The notes beneath the pieces are model-generated. The model did not search any database, was not told the origin of the DNA, and saw only the letters and a program-made list of their open reading frames with translations. A program made the translations under genes and the position numbers. DNA of 64,000 nucleotides. It comes from Glycine soja (Eukaryota; Streptophyta; Magnoliopsida; Fabales; Fabaceae). Every line of letters starts with the position of its first letter. Position 1 is the stretch's first letter. Location of the stretch: positions 44,549,136-44,613,135 of the forward strand of contig NC_041008.1 in NCBI RefSeq assembly GCF_004193775.1, given 5' to 3'. This document shows positions 23,501 to 32,956 of the stretch, piece by piece.

Positions 23501-25682
23501 CAAAGATTTCCCGGGCCTTTTTCCAAAAGGAGCAGCATGTTTTGAACGATCTGAGAATCTCCAAAACATCTGCCTCAACTGACTGCCATAAGACAGCACA
23601 GAGCTGATAATCTAACTTTTCCCACTCAGGTCTTTTATCATCCGGAACTGCCTCAGCATCTTTTTCAAGATGGTCATGATGCCCTTGCCCAAGGAACCAC
23701 AGTTCTACTGAAGCAGACCAGGATAAGTAATTTTTCCAATTGAGCTTTGCTGTTGTGATAGTGGGAGTTCCAGAAAACGAAAGTATTGGGCCAGACGAAG
23801 CCATTTTCACTCACAGATCAAAGGAAACTAAAGTAGAGAGACAAGGAAGGCACAAGGTCACTCAACGAAGTGCCGAAACCAAAAACTAATGGCTGATATG
23901 GACTCAGGAGAGCCCGACGAGACGGCCGGAAGCAAACGCGCGCGTTTCCGGCAAGGGGAGGGCGGCGCGTGGTGGTCACGCGCCGGCGTTTGGCGCGCAC
24001 GAAGATGGTGCGTGACGGCGCGTGGGGAAGCTCCTGGCCCAGCGGTTAGTTGCGCTGAGTTGCGCTCCTCGAGGCGCACAAAACCCTGTAGTCGCCGGTT
24101 GAAACGGCCGGCGGACGGCGGCGGACGGTGGTGGACGGCGGTGGACGGCGGTGGATACGACCCGCTCTGGTACCAACTTGAAGTTTTGAATATGTGAGGA
24201 GAGAAACTTTTCCCTCTGTTGCTTAGTTTTATTTCATTCAAATAACATATATATATACAAATAGGAGAGAGACAGCTTGACAAGCTTTGACAAGACAGTA
24301 CACACTGCTGTCTTCTTCAACAAGATAAACTAGGGAAATCTACTCTAAAGATACATCTAATAATACCCATAATTATAACAGTTAGCACACATTCAACAAA
24401 TATGGACCTAACGTGATAAACAGTTTTTCATTCTAATGATAATAAAAGAACTAACATTAAGAGTAGATGGTCTCCTTAACTAAATTTGGATCATTGAACC
24501 TTATAATTAGAAGCTTTCTTTTTGCAATTTTATCATCAATTGCAATGTACAAGAACAAGAAGCTTAAAGAATTTCATGGGAAACTCAATCAAATTATACC
24601 ACACACCATACGCAAATGTCTAATTCAGATTGATTTCGTCTCCTCCCACCAAAACAAGAAGATTTATACAAAAGCTGTGAAGGATAAATACCTGGAGAAA
24701 CAGACATGCAGGATACTGGCTTTGTAGAAGCTTTAAATTTCTCCAACAGGTTTCCTGTCATGAAATCTATCACACATACCATCCCATCTACACCAGCAGT
24801 ATAAATGCTTGACACATTTGCTGAAGATGCAATGGCTCTCACACCTCTGCAGTCAAGTTGAACAAACAAGAAAGAGAAATCAGGAACTAAACCCCACAAA
24901 GTAACATTGTTTTGAGTCACCATGTCCAATCATCATGGAGTTACAGATTTTAAAATCCACAGAGCATTAGGGCCTAAATTATCCATTAAACGAAACTTAG
25001 ATGCAGTGCTTTTTAGTGTTGTTGTCCAATCAAAATTAGAGTTTGGCCTTCACAATTCACACAGTTTTATGTCAGCCTTAAAAAGAGCAAAGGTAGTGCA
25101 GCTAAGTTTAAATCTAACCCAGGATGACAGTCAGTAAGTCTCCAAGTCAATTGAGCAGAAGCGACATCAAGTGCTAAAACATCACCGCCACCAGTTCCAA
25201 GCACTAACAAGGAGGATATATGCTTCCTTTTCCTCTGCAATAATTCACAATACGAGGCGTGTGTGTGTATGTGTATATCATTCCAAAAGAAATAGTAATA
25301 CATACATACATACATACATATATCTAAATGAAAAAAAAGAAAGTAGGGGACGGACCTTTTTTTCGAAGGAGAACCACTTGATGCAAGTATAATCTAGCGC
25401 AAGATGGCCGTTAATGGATGATTTATGATGTAAGGTAGTAGCAGTTGAATGAGTTGAGGTGATATCAGCGAACTCGGTGTGGACCTGACCCTTCAGTGTG
25501 TCCCATATCTATGCAGAGAAATTGTGAATAAGTAACAGTTCAGTTGAGGAAGGGAAGGGAAAGGCATAGAAGAAAGAAGAAAACGAACGAACCTTGACGC
25601 GACCGTCTCCGGCGGTGATAGCGAAGAAGTCGAGAGAAGGATTGAAAGCTGTCAAAATGCCTCTGACGTCCGTTGAAGCCAT
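14535..25682 (-). CDS. UTP5: UTP5 / WDR43-like WD40 protein of the small-subunit processome
   Basis: Twelve exons on the minus strand: 25593-25682, 25356-25508, 25119-25234, 24692-24846, 19220-19308, 18520-19066, 18062-18220, 16884-17041, 16641-16720, 15734-15845, 14755-14829, 14535-14681. They join in frame to 626 residues. Residues 1 to about 330 form WD40 repeats (starting MASTDVRGILTAFNPSLDFFA; VDGMVCVIDFMTG; NCSNHKKIQKFSGHP; TEDGKYVLSSAVGERYVAVW). Residues about 437-578 match the Utp12 domain (KLLEVLLAAWKSR, GKYILPWIYSILVNHD), and the last 48 residues are very acidic. In yeast, Utp5 sits in the UtpA complex that starts pre-rRNA processing in the nucleolus. Intron 4 (19309-24691) contains a complete copia element in the same orientation; without it the intron would be about 470 bp. 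Confidence 0.92.
16219..16440 (+). repeat. LTR-like fragment in UTP5 intron 9
   Basis: The segment begins TGTTGTTATAG, has a (TTAG)n stretch, a TAAATAAATAGGAGG region and ends CCTAACA. It is followed by CATTGGTATTCC, which resembles the primer-binding site after a plant LTR. No internal coding region follows, so this would be a 5' LTR with a truncated interior. It is antisense to the host gene. Confidence 0.4.
19466..19470. other. target-site duplication GTTAG (left)
   Basis: GTTAG directly precedes the left LTR and is repeated directly after the right LTR at 24381-24385. Confidence 0.9.
19471..19675 (-). repeat. 3' LTR of the intronic copia element
   Basis: The 205-bp repeat appears identical to the 5' LTR. 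It supplies the transcript end for the element and lies about 160 bp from exon 5 of the host gene. Confidence 0.95.
19676..19686 (-). other. polypurine tract
   Basis: The minus strand reads TGAGGGGGAG immediately before the 3' LTR, the standard second-strand primer position of LTR retrotransposons. Confidence 0.85.
19683..22946 (-). CDS. copia Pol polyprotein (protease, integrase, RT, RNase H)
   Basis: About 1087 codons are open. Domains in order: aspartic protease (WILDSGASDH, D near residue 38); GAG-pre-integrase with the H..H..C..C zinc site (HDRLGH, CEPCQLGKH); integrase with IHSDIWG, FRSDNAKEY and the glutamate in NGIAERKNRH; Ty1-type reverse transcriptase with LDIKNAFLHGDLEEE and YVDDIVITG; and RNase H with YCDADWAG, SAEAEYRSMA and YCDNQAALHIA. 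All catalytic residues I can check are present. There is no convincing ATG of its own: the frame continues upstream through a single TAA into gag, so translation would require readthrough of that stop. Confidence 0.94.
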   Translation of the reverse strand: MKLKSEKSSSQTSSSSVPCYSTACISQSIDGPSPWILDSGASDHISGNKSSFTSISFPKIPHLVTVANGSKVAAQGSGHVSLSSSLKLDSVLFIPQCPYNLISLSQLTRSLNCSVTFTANSFVIQEHGTGRLIGEGRESRGLYYLKPNFSVSCSATSNPKLLHDRLGHPSLPKLKMMIPSLKNLRVLECEPCQLGKHVRSSFPKTVQRCNSAFSIIHSDIWGPSRVSSFGFRYFVTFIDEFSRCTWVYLMKDRSELLPIFMSFLNEIENQFKTTIQVFRSDNAKEYFSHDFSSLLSSKGILHQSTCPHTPQQNGIAERKNRHLLDIARSLMLASHVPTHHWGDAVLTACFLINRMPSSSLENQIPHSIIFPHDHLFHVPPKVFGCTCFVHNLSPGLDKLSARAIKCVFLGYSRLQKGYKCFSPSTRRYYMSADVTFFEDTPFYPSSIDHSSSIQNVLPIPSPCPLDTSNPDVSEVPSPPHPTEVASPPLLTNQCRIQQVGPSIPEASFHDSPPSSINPQAMDPATSHPSDSDWPIAIRKGTRSSRNPHPIYNFLSYHRLSPLYSSFVSSLSSHFVPSNIHEALSHPGWRQAMIDEMQALEHSGTWELVSLPPGKKAVGCRWVYAVKVRPNGEIDRLKARLVAKGYTQIYGLDYCDTFSPVAKITTVRLFLAMAAMRHWPLHQLDIKNAFLHGDLEEEIYMEQPPEFVAQGEYGLVCKLRRSLYGLKQSPRAWFGKFSHIVQLFGLKRSEADHSVFYCHSSPGKCVYLIVYVDDIVITGNDASKIIQLKEHLFSHFQTKDLGYLKYFLGIEVAQSGDGIVISQRKYALDILEETGMQNCRPVDSPMDPNLKLLADQSEMYSDPERYRRLVGKLIYLTITRPDVSFAVGVVSQFMQNPRVDHWNAVMRILRYIKRAPGQGLLYEDKGNTQVSGYCDADWAGCPMDRRSTSGYCVSIGGNVISWKSKKQTVVARSSAEAEYRSMAVVTCELMWVKQILEELKFCKVMQMKLYCDNQAALHIASNPVFHERTKHIEIDCHFIREKLLSKEIVTEFINSNDQPADILTKSLRGPRIQFICSKLGAYNLYAPA
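22953..23804 (-). CDS. copia Gag protein
   Basis: 283 codons run from the ATG at 23804 (MASSGPILSF) to a TAA at 22953-22955. The N-terminal half contains the plant copia gag core with LNWKNYLSWSASVELWFLGQ and a UBN2-like region (LKRFLVAESLEEVNRKLD). A glycine- and arginine-rich stretch and one CCHC zinc knuckle, CTYCKRMGHTQETC, follow near the C-terminus. Gag packages element RNA into particles. The stop falls just after the knuckle, in the same frame as pol. Confidence 0.93.
   Translation of the reverse strand: MASSGPILSFSGTPTITTAKLNWKNYLSWSASVELWFLGQGHHDHLEKDAEAVPDDKRPEWEKLDYQLCAVLWQSVEADVLEILRSFKTCCSFWKKAREIFANDIQSLFDATMKVTALKQTSHDMIAHIGKARAAVEELKRFLVAESLEEVNRKLDKFYMVLILRSLHSDFDHVRDQVLAGDQVPSMDSLITRLLRVPHALKEENPADVVETSAMAAPRGRGGGRNSRGGRGGRGGRPQCTYCKRMGHTQETCYSLHGFPDKVAQVTQTETEKSESKFSDKEY
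23805..24160 (-). other. GC-rich leader of the copia element
   Basis: This is the untranslated region between the primer-binding site and gag. It is much richer in G and C than the rest of the window. Its 5' part has short tandem units of the form GGCGGTGGAC on the plus strand (about 24110-24155). Long open frames here on both strands are a by-product of the base composition. Confidence 0.7.
24161..24175 (-). other. primer-binding site
   Basis: Directly next to the 5' LTR the minus strand reads TGGTACCAGAGCGGG, close to the plant initiator tRNA-Met primer site TGGTATCAGAGC with one T-to-C change. Confidence 0.8.
24176..24380 (-). repeat. 5' LTR of the intronic copia element
   Basis: The 205-bp repeat starts (minus strand) TGTTATAATTATGGG and ends CTTCAAGT. 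It matches 19471-19675 base for base by eye. The last two bases are GT, not the usual CA. Confidence 0.95.
24381..24385. other. target-site duplication GTTAG (right)
   Basis: This is the second copy of the 5-bp host sequence found at 19466-19470. Confidence 0.9.
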
Positions 25683-27432
25683 ACCCCAACCAACCAACAG
25701 CTGACTGGGAACCCGTTCGCAACACAAAACAAGCTAGCTTCCTGTCGGCTCGCCTTGCTTCCAACTTTCAAGTGTTTTTCTTTTTCTTTTATAGTTGGTC
25801 CATATTTTAGTTTTGCGGATCACTCATTATTCACTGTGGACTTTATGAACTTAGCCCATCCACAGGACCCCAAATTTCTAATGGGATAAAGAGTAAAATT
25901 CGTAAAAAAAAAATGTGATGCAACGATGAATTAATTTTTAAAAGATAAAAAATAAATTTATTTATTAAATGTGTGACAAATTAGTCTATCTATTACATTT
26001 ATGAGATTATTTTATCATTTATTTGTAATATTTAATGATTAATTTGACAATAAATTATATTTTTTAGAATCAATTTAACATTAAATTATAACATTTAGAA
26101 ACTAAAGTGTCATCAAATTACCTACTGAACTAACTTGTCACCTTTTTCTACATTTAATAACTAAATTTTAGTGTTTTATTTTCTACATATGTCTCATACT
26201 TATAAAATGAATTTCATTATGTACCCTTATCATATTGACAAGAAAAATAAAATAAAACATTTACGAGATTTTAAGCATCGGACTTCACTCCTTTAAAATG
26301 TAAAATGTGATATTGTATTGATAAAAAAAGTTACTTTTTAAGATTTATATATATTAAATTACAAAAAAAATTATAAAAACAAATAACCTTTAAAATATTA
26401 ATGGCATACTCTTGGTCTCTTGTCCCAAAAATGAATTTTGTCTTTGAAATCAGTTTCTTCTTTCATGTGGTATATTTTCCATCACTTCAATAAACAAATG
26501 CTATTCGTGAGATTATTTCAGTGAATATTGTATGATGTATTAAGGATTAGGAGGACTCAGATTATTTTTTCTTTGTATATGTGAGTGTTGGGACAGAAAC
26601 CACAGTGAACTCGTCTGGAAGAAAACTAGAAAAGAAATGAAGGTAGCTGTGAGCCTGTGAGAAGCATTGGGGAAATGTCACTGCAGTTACACTAGCTAGA
26701 TATTCTCCTAGCAGTAGCACTAACAATTTGATTAATGGAGTGGAAATTATTATTAATTACTTTATTTACTGAGAATAATTTACTTACTCAACCAAATGCT
26801 GATTTAAAATTATAAATTTAATTAAAATTTACCGATAGTGTAAAAATTATCAACTCCAGTATCCAATTACAAATTGTCATACGTTAACTTTTATAATAAT
26901 TATTTTTAAGATGATTTTTAATTGGTTAATAACATAATTTTTTTACAATAAAAATGTCTTGAAATTAAACTCTAAAATGATACAAACTTTACATGGGTAA
27001 TAATATGAATTTAGTTTTCAGTATAAATATTGTACAGTGTCAATTGCCTAAAACATTTTTATACCATCGGTGTATTATGGCTTCAAGTTCAAATTTCTTT
27101 GATTGAGACTCACGGAAATCTATCACATGCTTTACAATGAAATTACAATGGACTAATGCAAAAACATGTATTTCAAATTCAGTCCTCTTGTGGGCACTGC
27201 CAAAATTTCATTACACATGAATGAAGAAATGAAGCTGTACAAATTATGTGTTGCTTGGTGCTTGCAGCATGCAAGAATGCAAATCTAAGGATGGAAAAAT
27301 GAATAATCCGAATAACAGTCTTATTGGAAAGAATGTGGGTTTTAATCTGAGGTAGCAATGGCCAGTCACTTTTCATGGCCTTTCAAGCAGGGAATCGAAG
27401 AATATGAACCTTTTGTTGATAGAGGATTATTA
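25683..27432. other. UTP5 promoter and AT-rich spacer
   Basis: The first 200 bp next to the UTP5 start should hold its leader and promoter. From about 25900 to 27100 the DNA is AT-rich without coding frames. The 3' untranslated region of the GH28 gene probably occupies the last 250 bp. Confidence 0.5.
25853..25858 (-). promoter_or_regulatory. site II-like TGGGCT motif upstream of UTP5
   Basis: TGGGCT on the minus strand lies about 170 bp upstream of the ATG. TGGGCY site II elements are common in plant ribosomal and nucleolar gene promoters. One 6-bp match is weak evidence by itself. Confidence 0.35.
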
Positions 27433-29664
27433 TCACATGACTGCAGTTTTTCCCTTGATAATCAGCAGGGAGAGACAATTCGAAAGAGTTTCAAGGTCAG
27501 GACATGGTTTGGGAAGAACATAATCTGAAAATCCGGAGACATTTGAGCATTCCCAAGGAATGGAAGAAACTGAATTTGTAGACAAAGTTATGTTGGAAAG
27601 GCATATGTTAGTGAAGGGAGATTCCTGTAGTCCAGCAAAGCTTCCAGCAATAGTGATGTTTGTGCCAATCATATCTTGCAAAATAATGTGGTCCAAAAGT
27701 GGGAGAGCATTAGGATCAAATTTGTCATCAGGATGAGACCCACAATAACCTGTGGCAGCTATTGCAGTGTATATATTCTCCATTTCTATGTCTGATATGA
27801 TTATTTCCTTCATATAACCACCTCTGCCCCTCATGGTTCTGAATTCAATGCCACTCTTTGAATTGTAAAGATGAACATTCTCCACAAGAATATTTGAAAT
27901 GCCACCAGACATGTCACTGCCAAATGCAATTGTAGAGCCAGAAGAAGCCTGAAGATGTACCCTTCTGATGTGTACATTCTCGGTTGGCCTGCCATAGGCA
28001 ATGCCATATTCGTCCCACCCACTTTTGAGGGAAATTGCATCATACCCCGTTGCAATGACACAATCCTCTATACAAACATGGTCAGAAGAATCTGGAGAAA
28101 TTAAGTGCACAAGAATTAGCGACCATTGGTAACATTTACTATAAGCCATTGAAATTTGGGAGGCAATGTTATTTTCACAAAATTCACCAAATATTAATTC
28201 CATGATATGTAACACACCTGGTACTATGCCAACGGTATTAGGGGATTCTGGAGGAGCAGAAATTGAAACATTGTGAATATGTACATTGCTGTGTGGCAAT
28301 ACATAACCAAATCAATATCACTTGTTGTTTACAAAGTTGCTATAATGCTATTACTCAAGTAATGTCTAAAGAAGCACAGAACATACCTGCAATAAACTGG
28401 GTGAATGCTATATGCAGGAGCGTTCAAGAATGTAAGATTTGAAACTACCACGTGATCAGATGCCACTAATTCAATCAGATGTGGACGGCTGTAGTTCAGG
28501 GAATGAGAGCTAAACAATTCCCACCAAGCAAATCCCATGCCATCAATGTTTCCATTATTACCTAGTAATACCCATTAAGATATGAAATTTCGAGCCATAA
28601 ACAGCCCATCAAAAAGATGGAAATTTGAGGAAGGGGAGGAGGGAAAAGAAAAGATGTTGGGAGTGGAAAAAACCTGTTATCACCACATCATGTAACATGT
28701 TTCCGTTAATCAAACTCTGATATCTTCCCCCAGGAACTTCAACTCCTCGGCCATAAGAAGGTAATGGATCAACAACTTCCCAGTGAAATGGATCCTATCA
28801 AAGTAAAAGGCCAAGAATAAGAAAAACCACTTGTCAGTAAGAGTAACCCCAGACTGGAATATGTTACATGTGCTTTCCTCAGTAAAAGGACAATGATCAA
28901 AAGTCAGTAAAAGAAAAGGCCAAAGGTGAAATACCTGAGATCCAAGAATTACAGCACCTTTTTCCAAGAAAAGTGTGAGATGGCTAGTAAGATTGAAACT
29001 TTGAGTCAACCATGTTCCCGGTGGCACATATAACTGAGCACCACCCTTGTCAGCAAACGACTTGAGATAGAAAATGGCATTCTGGAATGCCATAGTGTTC
29101 AATGTTTTACCATCCCCAACCGCACCAAACTCCAAGATGGAGACAGTGTGTGGTCTTGGCTTTAGTGCTGGATTAATCTCACATTGTCTACCACTGCCAT
29201 CACCATTAACTCTGACTTCATTGCTCAACGCCAACAGCAAGAGAAATGCCACCTGAACAATTATTTAGGGAGGGAAATCAAAACATTGATTCTCACAAGT
29301 CATCCAACAAATTAATTATGCCCAAGATTGATTCAAGAAAGATAGAGATAAAAGAATCTTCTTCCGTGAACAAATAATTCACTTCCCTTTACTCATAAGC
29401 ATTTCCAATAGGAATGCACAACTACCTTAGTAAACAGAAAGACTGAAAGTGAAGAATTTCATACCAAAGACAATAAGTCAATAATCAAAGCAGAAGACTC
29501 ATCTCCATTAATAACGATGTATGCAATACTATGTGTTAATAAATTGAAAACAATTGAGAAAGACTCAGAACAGAAGAACTGTTGTGCATTGCATTTGATG
29601 ATTGAAATGCAAAGTTTGCAAGTTTTACAGATCATAAAAAAATATTTCCATTGAAGCCTACCAT
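27433..29664 (-). CDS. GH28 polygalacturonase-like protein with altered active site
   Basis: Exons on the minus strand: 29662-29664 (ATG only, inferred), 28935-29252, 28674-28794, 28387-28561, 28218-28288, 27433-28091, together 448 residues. A hydrophobic start (VAFLLLLALS) suggests a signal peptide and secretion to the cell wall. The parallel beta-helix landmarks FGAVGDG, GGAQLYVPPGTW, GRGVEVPGGRYQSLINGN, SGWDEYGIAYGRP and RGRGGY are present. In active GH28 enzymes NTDG and GDD supply catalytic aspartates; here they read NTVG (V225) and GYD (Y246), leaving D247 only. A clade of plant GH28 proteins with these changes exists to my knowledge. Pectin hydrolysis is therefore doubtful; a structural or binding role is possible. 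Confidence 0.87.
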
Positions 29665-32600
29665 GGACCGCAACTACCGTTGCATCTGAAAGGAGCAAGA
29701 CCAAAGGGTCCAAATCCAAATGGAATCAAACACGTAGCCCAATGGGATACATGTACACTAATTCAACCATTTAAAATCCGACCAAAGATTTAAAATTATA
29801 AAACAATCTTCCTTCGCTGTTATCAATCCAAAAGCAATATAAGACAATAAGCCCAAGAATTTCATAACAAAATCAATAAGAGAAACATACGTACTAGCAT
29901 GTTCTTTGGTCAAAACTTCTGACAGCACAGTGCAAGGGATAGAATAAGCAGAGCTAGTGCCCAAGCACCAAGAAAGAACCAAAAAAAAAAAAAGTTACAG
30001 GGGCAGAGAAAGAATATTGAAGGAGAGGAACCAGAAGCAAGGTGAAGAGAAGGACAAGGACAGCTTTATGCAAGTTAGTGAATATTATAAGCATTAATCA
30101 TGTAAATGACAGAAAAGGAGAGGATTAATGGTCTTTTCTTCTATGACATGTACACATGCTTTTTTTTATATGACGAATATATTTTTCATCTTCAGAACAT
30201 CATTATTATAAATAGATAATTGAAATTAAAACTTATTCATAATTATAAAATTACATCACCAACGTTAAGTTTATTATGGTGGAAATAGACTTAGATTTTT
30301 TCAACAAAATCTAGGATGGAGTCTTATGAATAAATAAAATAGCTGAAAAAGAAGATAAAATTAAAAATAATTAATTAAGTTTTGTGACTAAAATTAATCA
30401 TCAATTCGATAGATATTGGGCACCTAAAACAAGATAACCCAAAAAATTATATAATTACATAAAAAAATTGTTTTGATTTATATAAGATTATATTCTATAT
30501 GTGTCATGACAGGAATGAAGTGTTTTTTTTACTAATATTCATAATAAATCATCTTTATTGTAATATACAATTTAACAGTATTTAATTTTGAAATTAATTT
30601 GAATATAAATGTTAATTACATTTTATGATTTAAATTTAAGTTTATTATAAGGAATTTATATAACTTAATGTTATGTTAATAAGGAATTCAAACTCAAGAT
30701 TTTCTTATCACTCTAATCCTTTTTCTCCTTCTCCCCACTACGAAACAAGAGTCGTAATTTGTTTGCAAATGTAATTTTTAAGTTTCGTCCCAATGTTTAC
30801 TCAAACATAAACAAGCACATAGTAATTTCCTTTATGGGAAGTTAATCTTACTATTTTCTCGTTCATGACTCAATTCCACGCAGCTATTGTTGATAGGCTT
30901 TTAGAGTACCGCACCAAAAGACAAAAGGTAAGAATTAGGAAATTAAAAAATTGTATATATTTGCTGCCAATGATTGCCCATGTGGGGTAGTGACTTGAGC
31001 AGCTATATTCTAATGTCTTTGTTAAATCATTGGTTTTTTTTAATGCAAGGCACATATATAATTTTATTAATAATCAAAATATTGATATACTCTGTAAATT
31101 ATGAAAGATTTAGCATGAAATCAAGTCTGGAATTGAATACTGTGATAGTTGTTCGAAATTTCAAGCTCTGAATTAATGAAAATAGAGGGCAAGAAAATAT
31201 GGAAAATAAGAGCTACGTTGGGGATAAAAAATATTACACTTGCATTATTTATTTGAAAAAGGAAACATATTTAACTTCTTTAAAGAAAGAAAGAGTAAAG
31301 TAAATAATTCATTAATGAAAAAATAAATTAACAATTGATCGATATTTTAACCTATTTATGGTTTGTTATGTTCATACATGTAATATCAAGGATGGTTTTT
31401 TTTAACAACTTATATTACTTATTTTAATTTTTAAAATGAGTATTTCCTTTAGAGGAGTTTGTATGTCACTTTAAACACCCCTAAGAACCATGAAAGTAGG
31501 AGAAGAAGAGTTTTTTTTCTTGCTTTAGTTATTTTAAAAAACAAATAATTTTATAGTATAAAAAAATAAAAAATAATTTTATTTTAAAAATATATTCGAG
31601 TAAAGAAATCAATCATTTGAGATTAAAATTATTTATTTTTAAACTTTAAAAATGTTTTCAATATAATTTATTTACTTTTCTCCACTCTTTCTTTCCCTTG
31701 TATAAATGAGCAGTTTTTTTTCTACCTTCCTATTTTTAATCATTCAAAAAAAATTAAGAGTTAAATAAATTTTATAACATAAATTAATAAATAATTTTAT
31801 GTCAAAAGAAATAATAGAGTGGAATTTTTAACATGAATGAAACTTATATATACATATAATAAGTAGTTTTTATCTATTAAATGAGTTTGAATCTGAATAA
31901 TTAGCACACAAAAAAAGGTTTTTTAATATGCATGCATGTATATATATAGATCTAGGTTCTAGCTAGATTATTTTTTTAAGGATAGATCTAGGTTCTGGAT
32001 AGTACTTATTTGTCTTGTACTCGTATAATTCTACAATTATATATTTATTATATTCTATTAATAATTGGTATCTGAAATAATTTTAGATATTTTATAATTA
32101 AGTTAAATATTATACTTTTAACTATTTTTTTTAATTTATTGTAATTAATATAAGTCTTAAAATAAAATTTATATTGTACGTACTTATTTATTAAAAATAA
32201 TACATTAGAAATAGAGTGTATTATATTTAATTAAAATCTTAGTAACAAGTGTAAATCTAAGTATATAATTACTCATTGATTTTAAGGATATGGGCACTAT
32301 CTAAAGTCATCACACAGGTGTAGGTATAGTCTAATAAGATATATATGAGTCCTTTTGAACGCACGTATGAACACTAATAACCAAATATATCCTATCAATT
32401 GGCAATTCCTGTCATATGGTGTATTTTTGTTTTTTTGTGTGGTAATGATAAAGTTAATGGGAGCCATGTAATCCAAGGATTCTTATAGTTTTTTAAGGGA
32501 CATATAGGCATTCAAGATTTTGCCAAACGTTACTATTATTACAGCTATTATTAGCTAAAATCTACATCTTCCATTCTGAACATTATTTTGCAAATGAATA

Positions 32601-32720
32601 CTTTTTTCCTGGGTTTGACGGCTGCTCTATGTCCACTATTCAACTAGCTGGCTCTTTCTTGCCAGGTGTGAAAACGGAAATATTTGGGAGAGCCTAATTC
32701 GCTAGCTAGCTAGCTGTTTT

Positions 32721-32956
32721 ATACTCATTTTCTTTAGGAGAGAAGAGAAGAAATTGGAAGTTTTTATAGAAAATTACAAAAGTCAAAATGCAACCTAGTT
32801 AAATTGACATTGATATTGCACAACTTTTTATTTTCTAAATATTTGGATTACACTCATTCTCTTTAGGATAGAAGCAATTGGAATTAAGTTTTTAGAAAAT
32901 TAATACAAAAGTCAAAATGCATACCTAAATTGGCATATTGGTATTCGGATTATACA
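32721..32956. repeat. imperfect tandem duplication of about 100 bp
   Basis: Units 32721-32818 and 32847-32956 share ACTCATT.TCTTTAGGA.AGAAG, AATTGGAA, TAGAAAATTA, ACAAAAGTCAAAATGCA and a TTGACAT or TTGGCAT end. About 28 bp separate the units. Confidence 0.7.

Larger units (their letters stand above)
19471..24380 (-). mobile_element. near-intact Ty1/copia retrotransposon in UTP5 intron 4
   Basis: The element is 4910 bp long with two 205-bp LTRs that appear identical by eye and a 5-bp target duplication. The order on the minus strand is LTR, primer-binding site, 370-bp GC-rich leader, gag, pol (protease, integrase, reverse transcriptase, RNase H), polypurine tract, LTR; this order of domains defines Ty1/copia. 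All pol domains lie in one uninterrupted frame. The only evident lesion is one in-frame TAA between gag and pol. Identical LTRs mean a very recent insertion. It is in the same orientation as the host gene, so its LTR signals could affect host transcripts. Confidence 0.96.

Noticed and set aside
23818..24283. several open frames of 60-140 codons on both strands
   Set aside because: They lie in the GC-rich leader of the copia element, where few stops occur by composition. No protein similarity is recognisable.
25960..26210. weak inverted similarity (TTATTAAATGT..GTGACAA and its complement)
   Set aside because: Arms are short and poorly matched; could be chance in AT-rich DNA.
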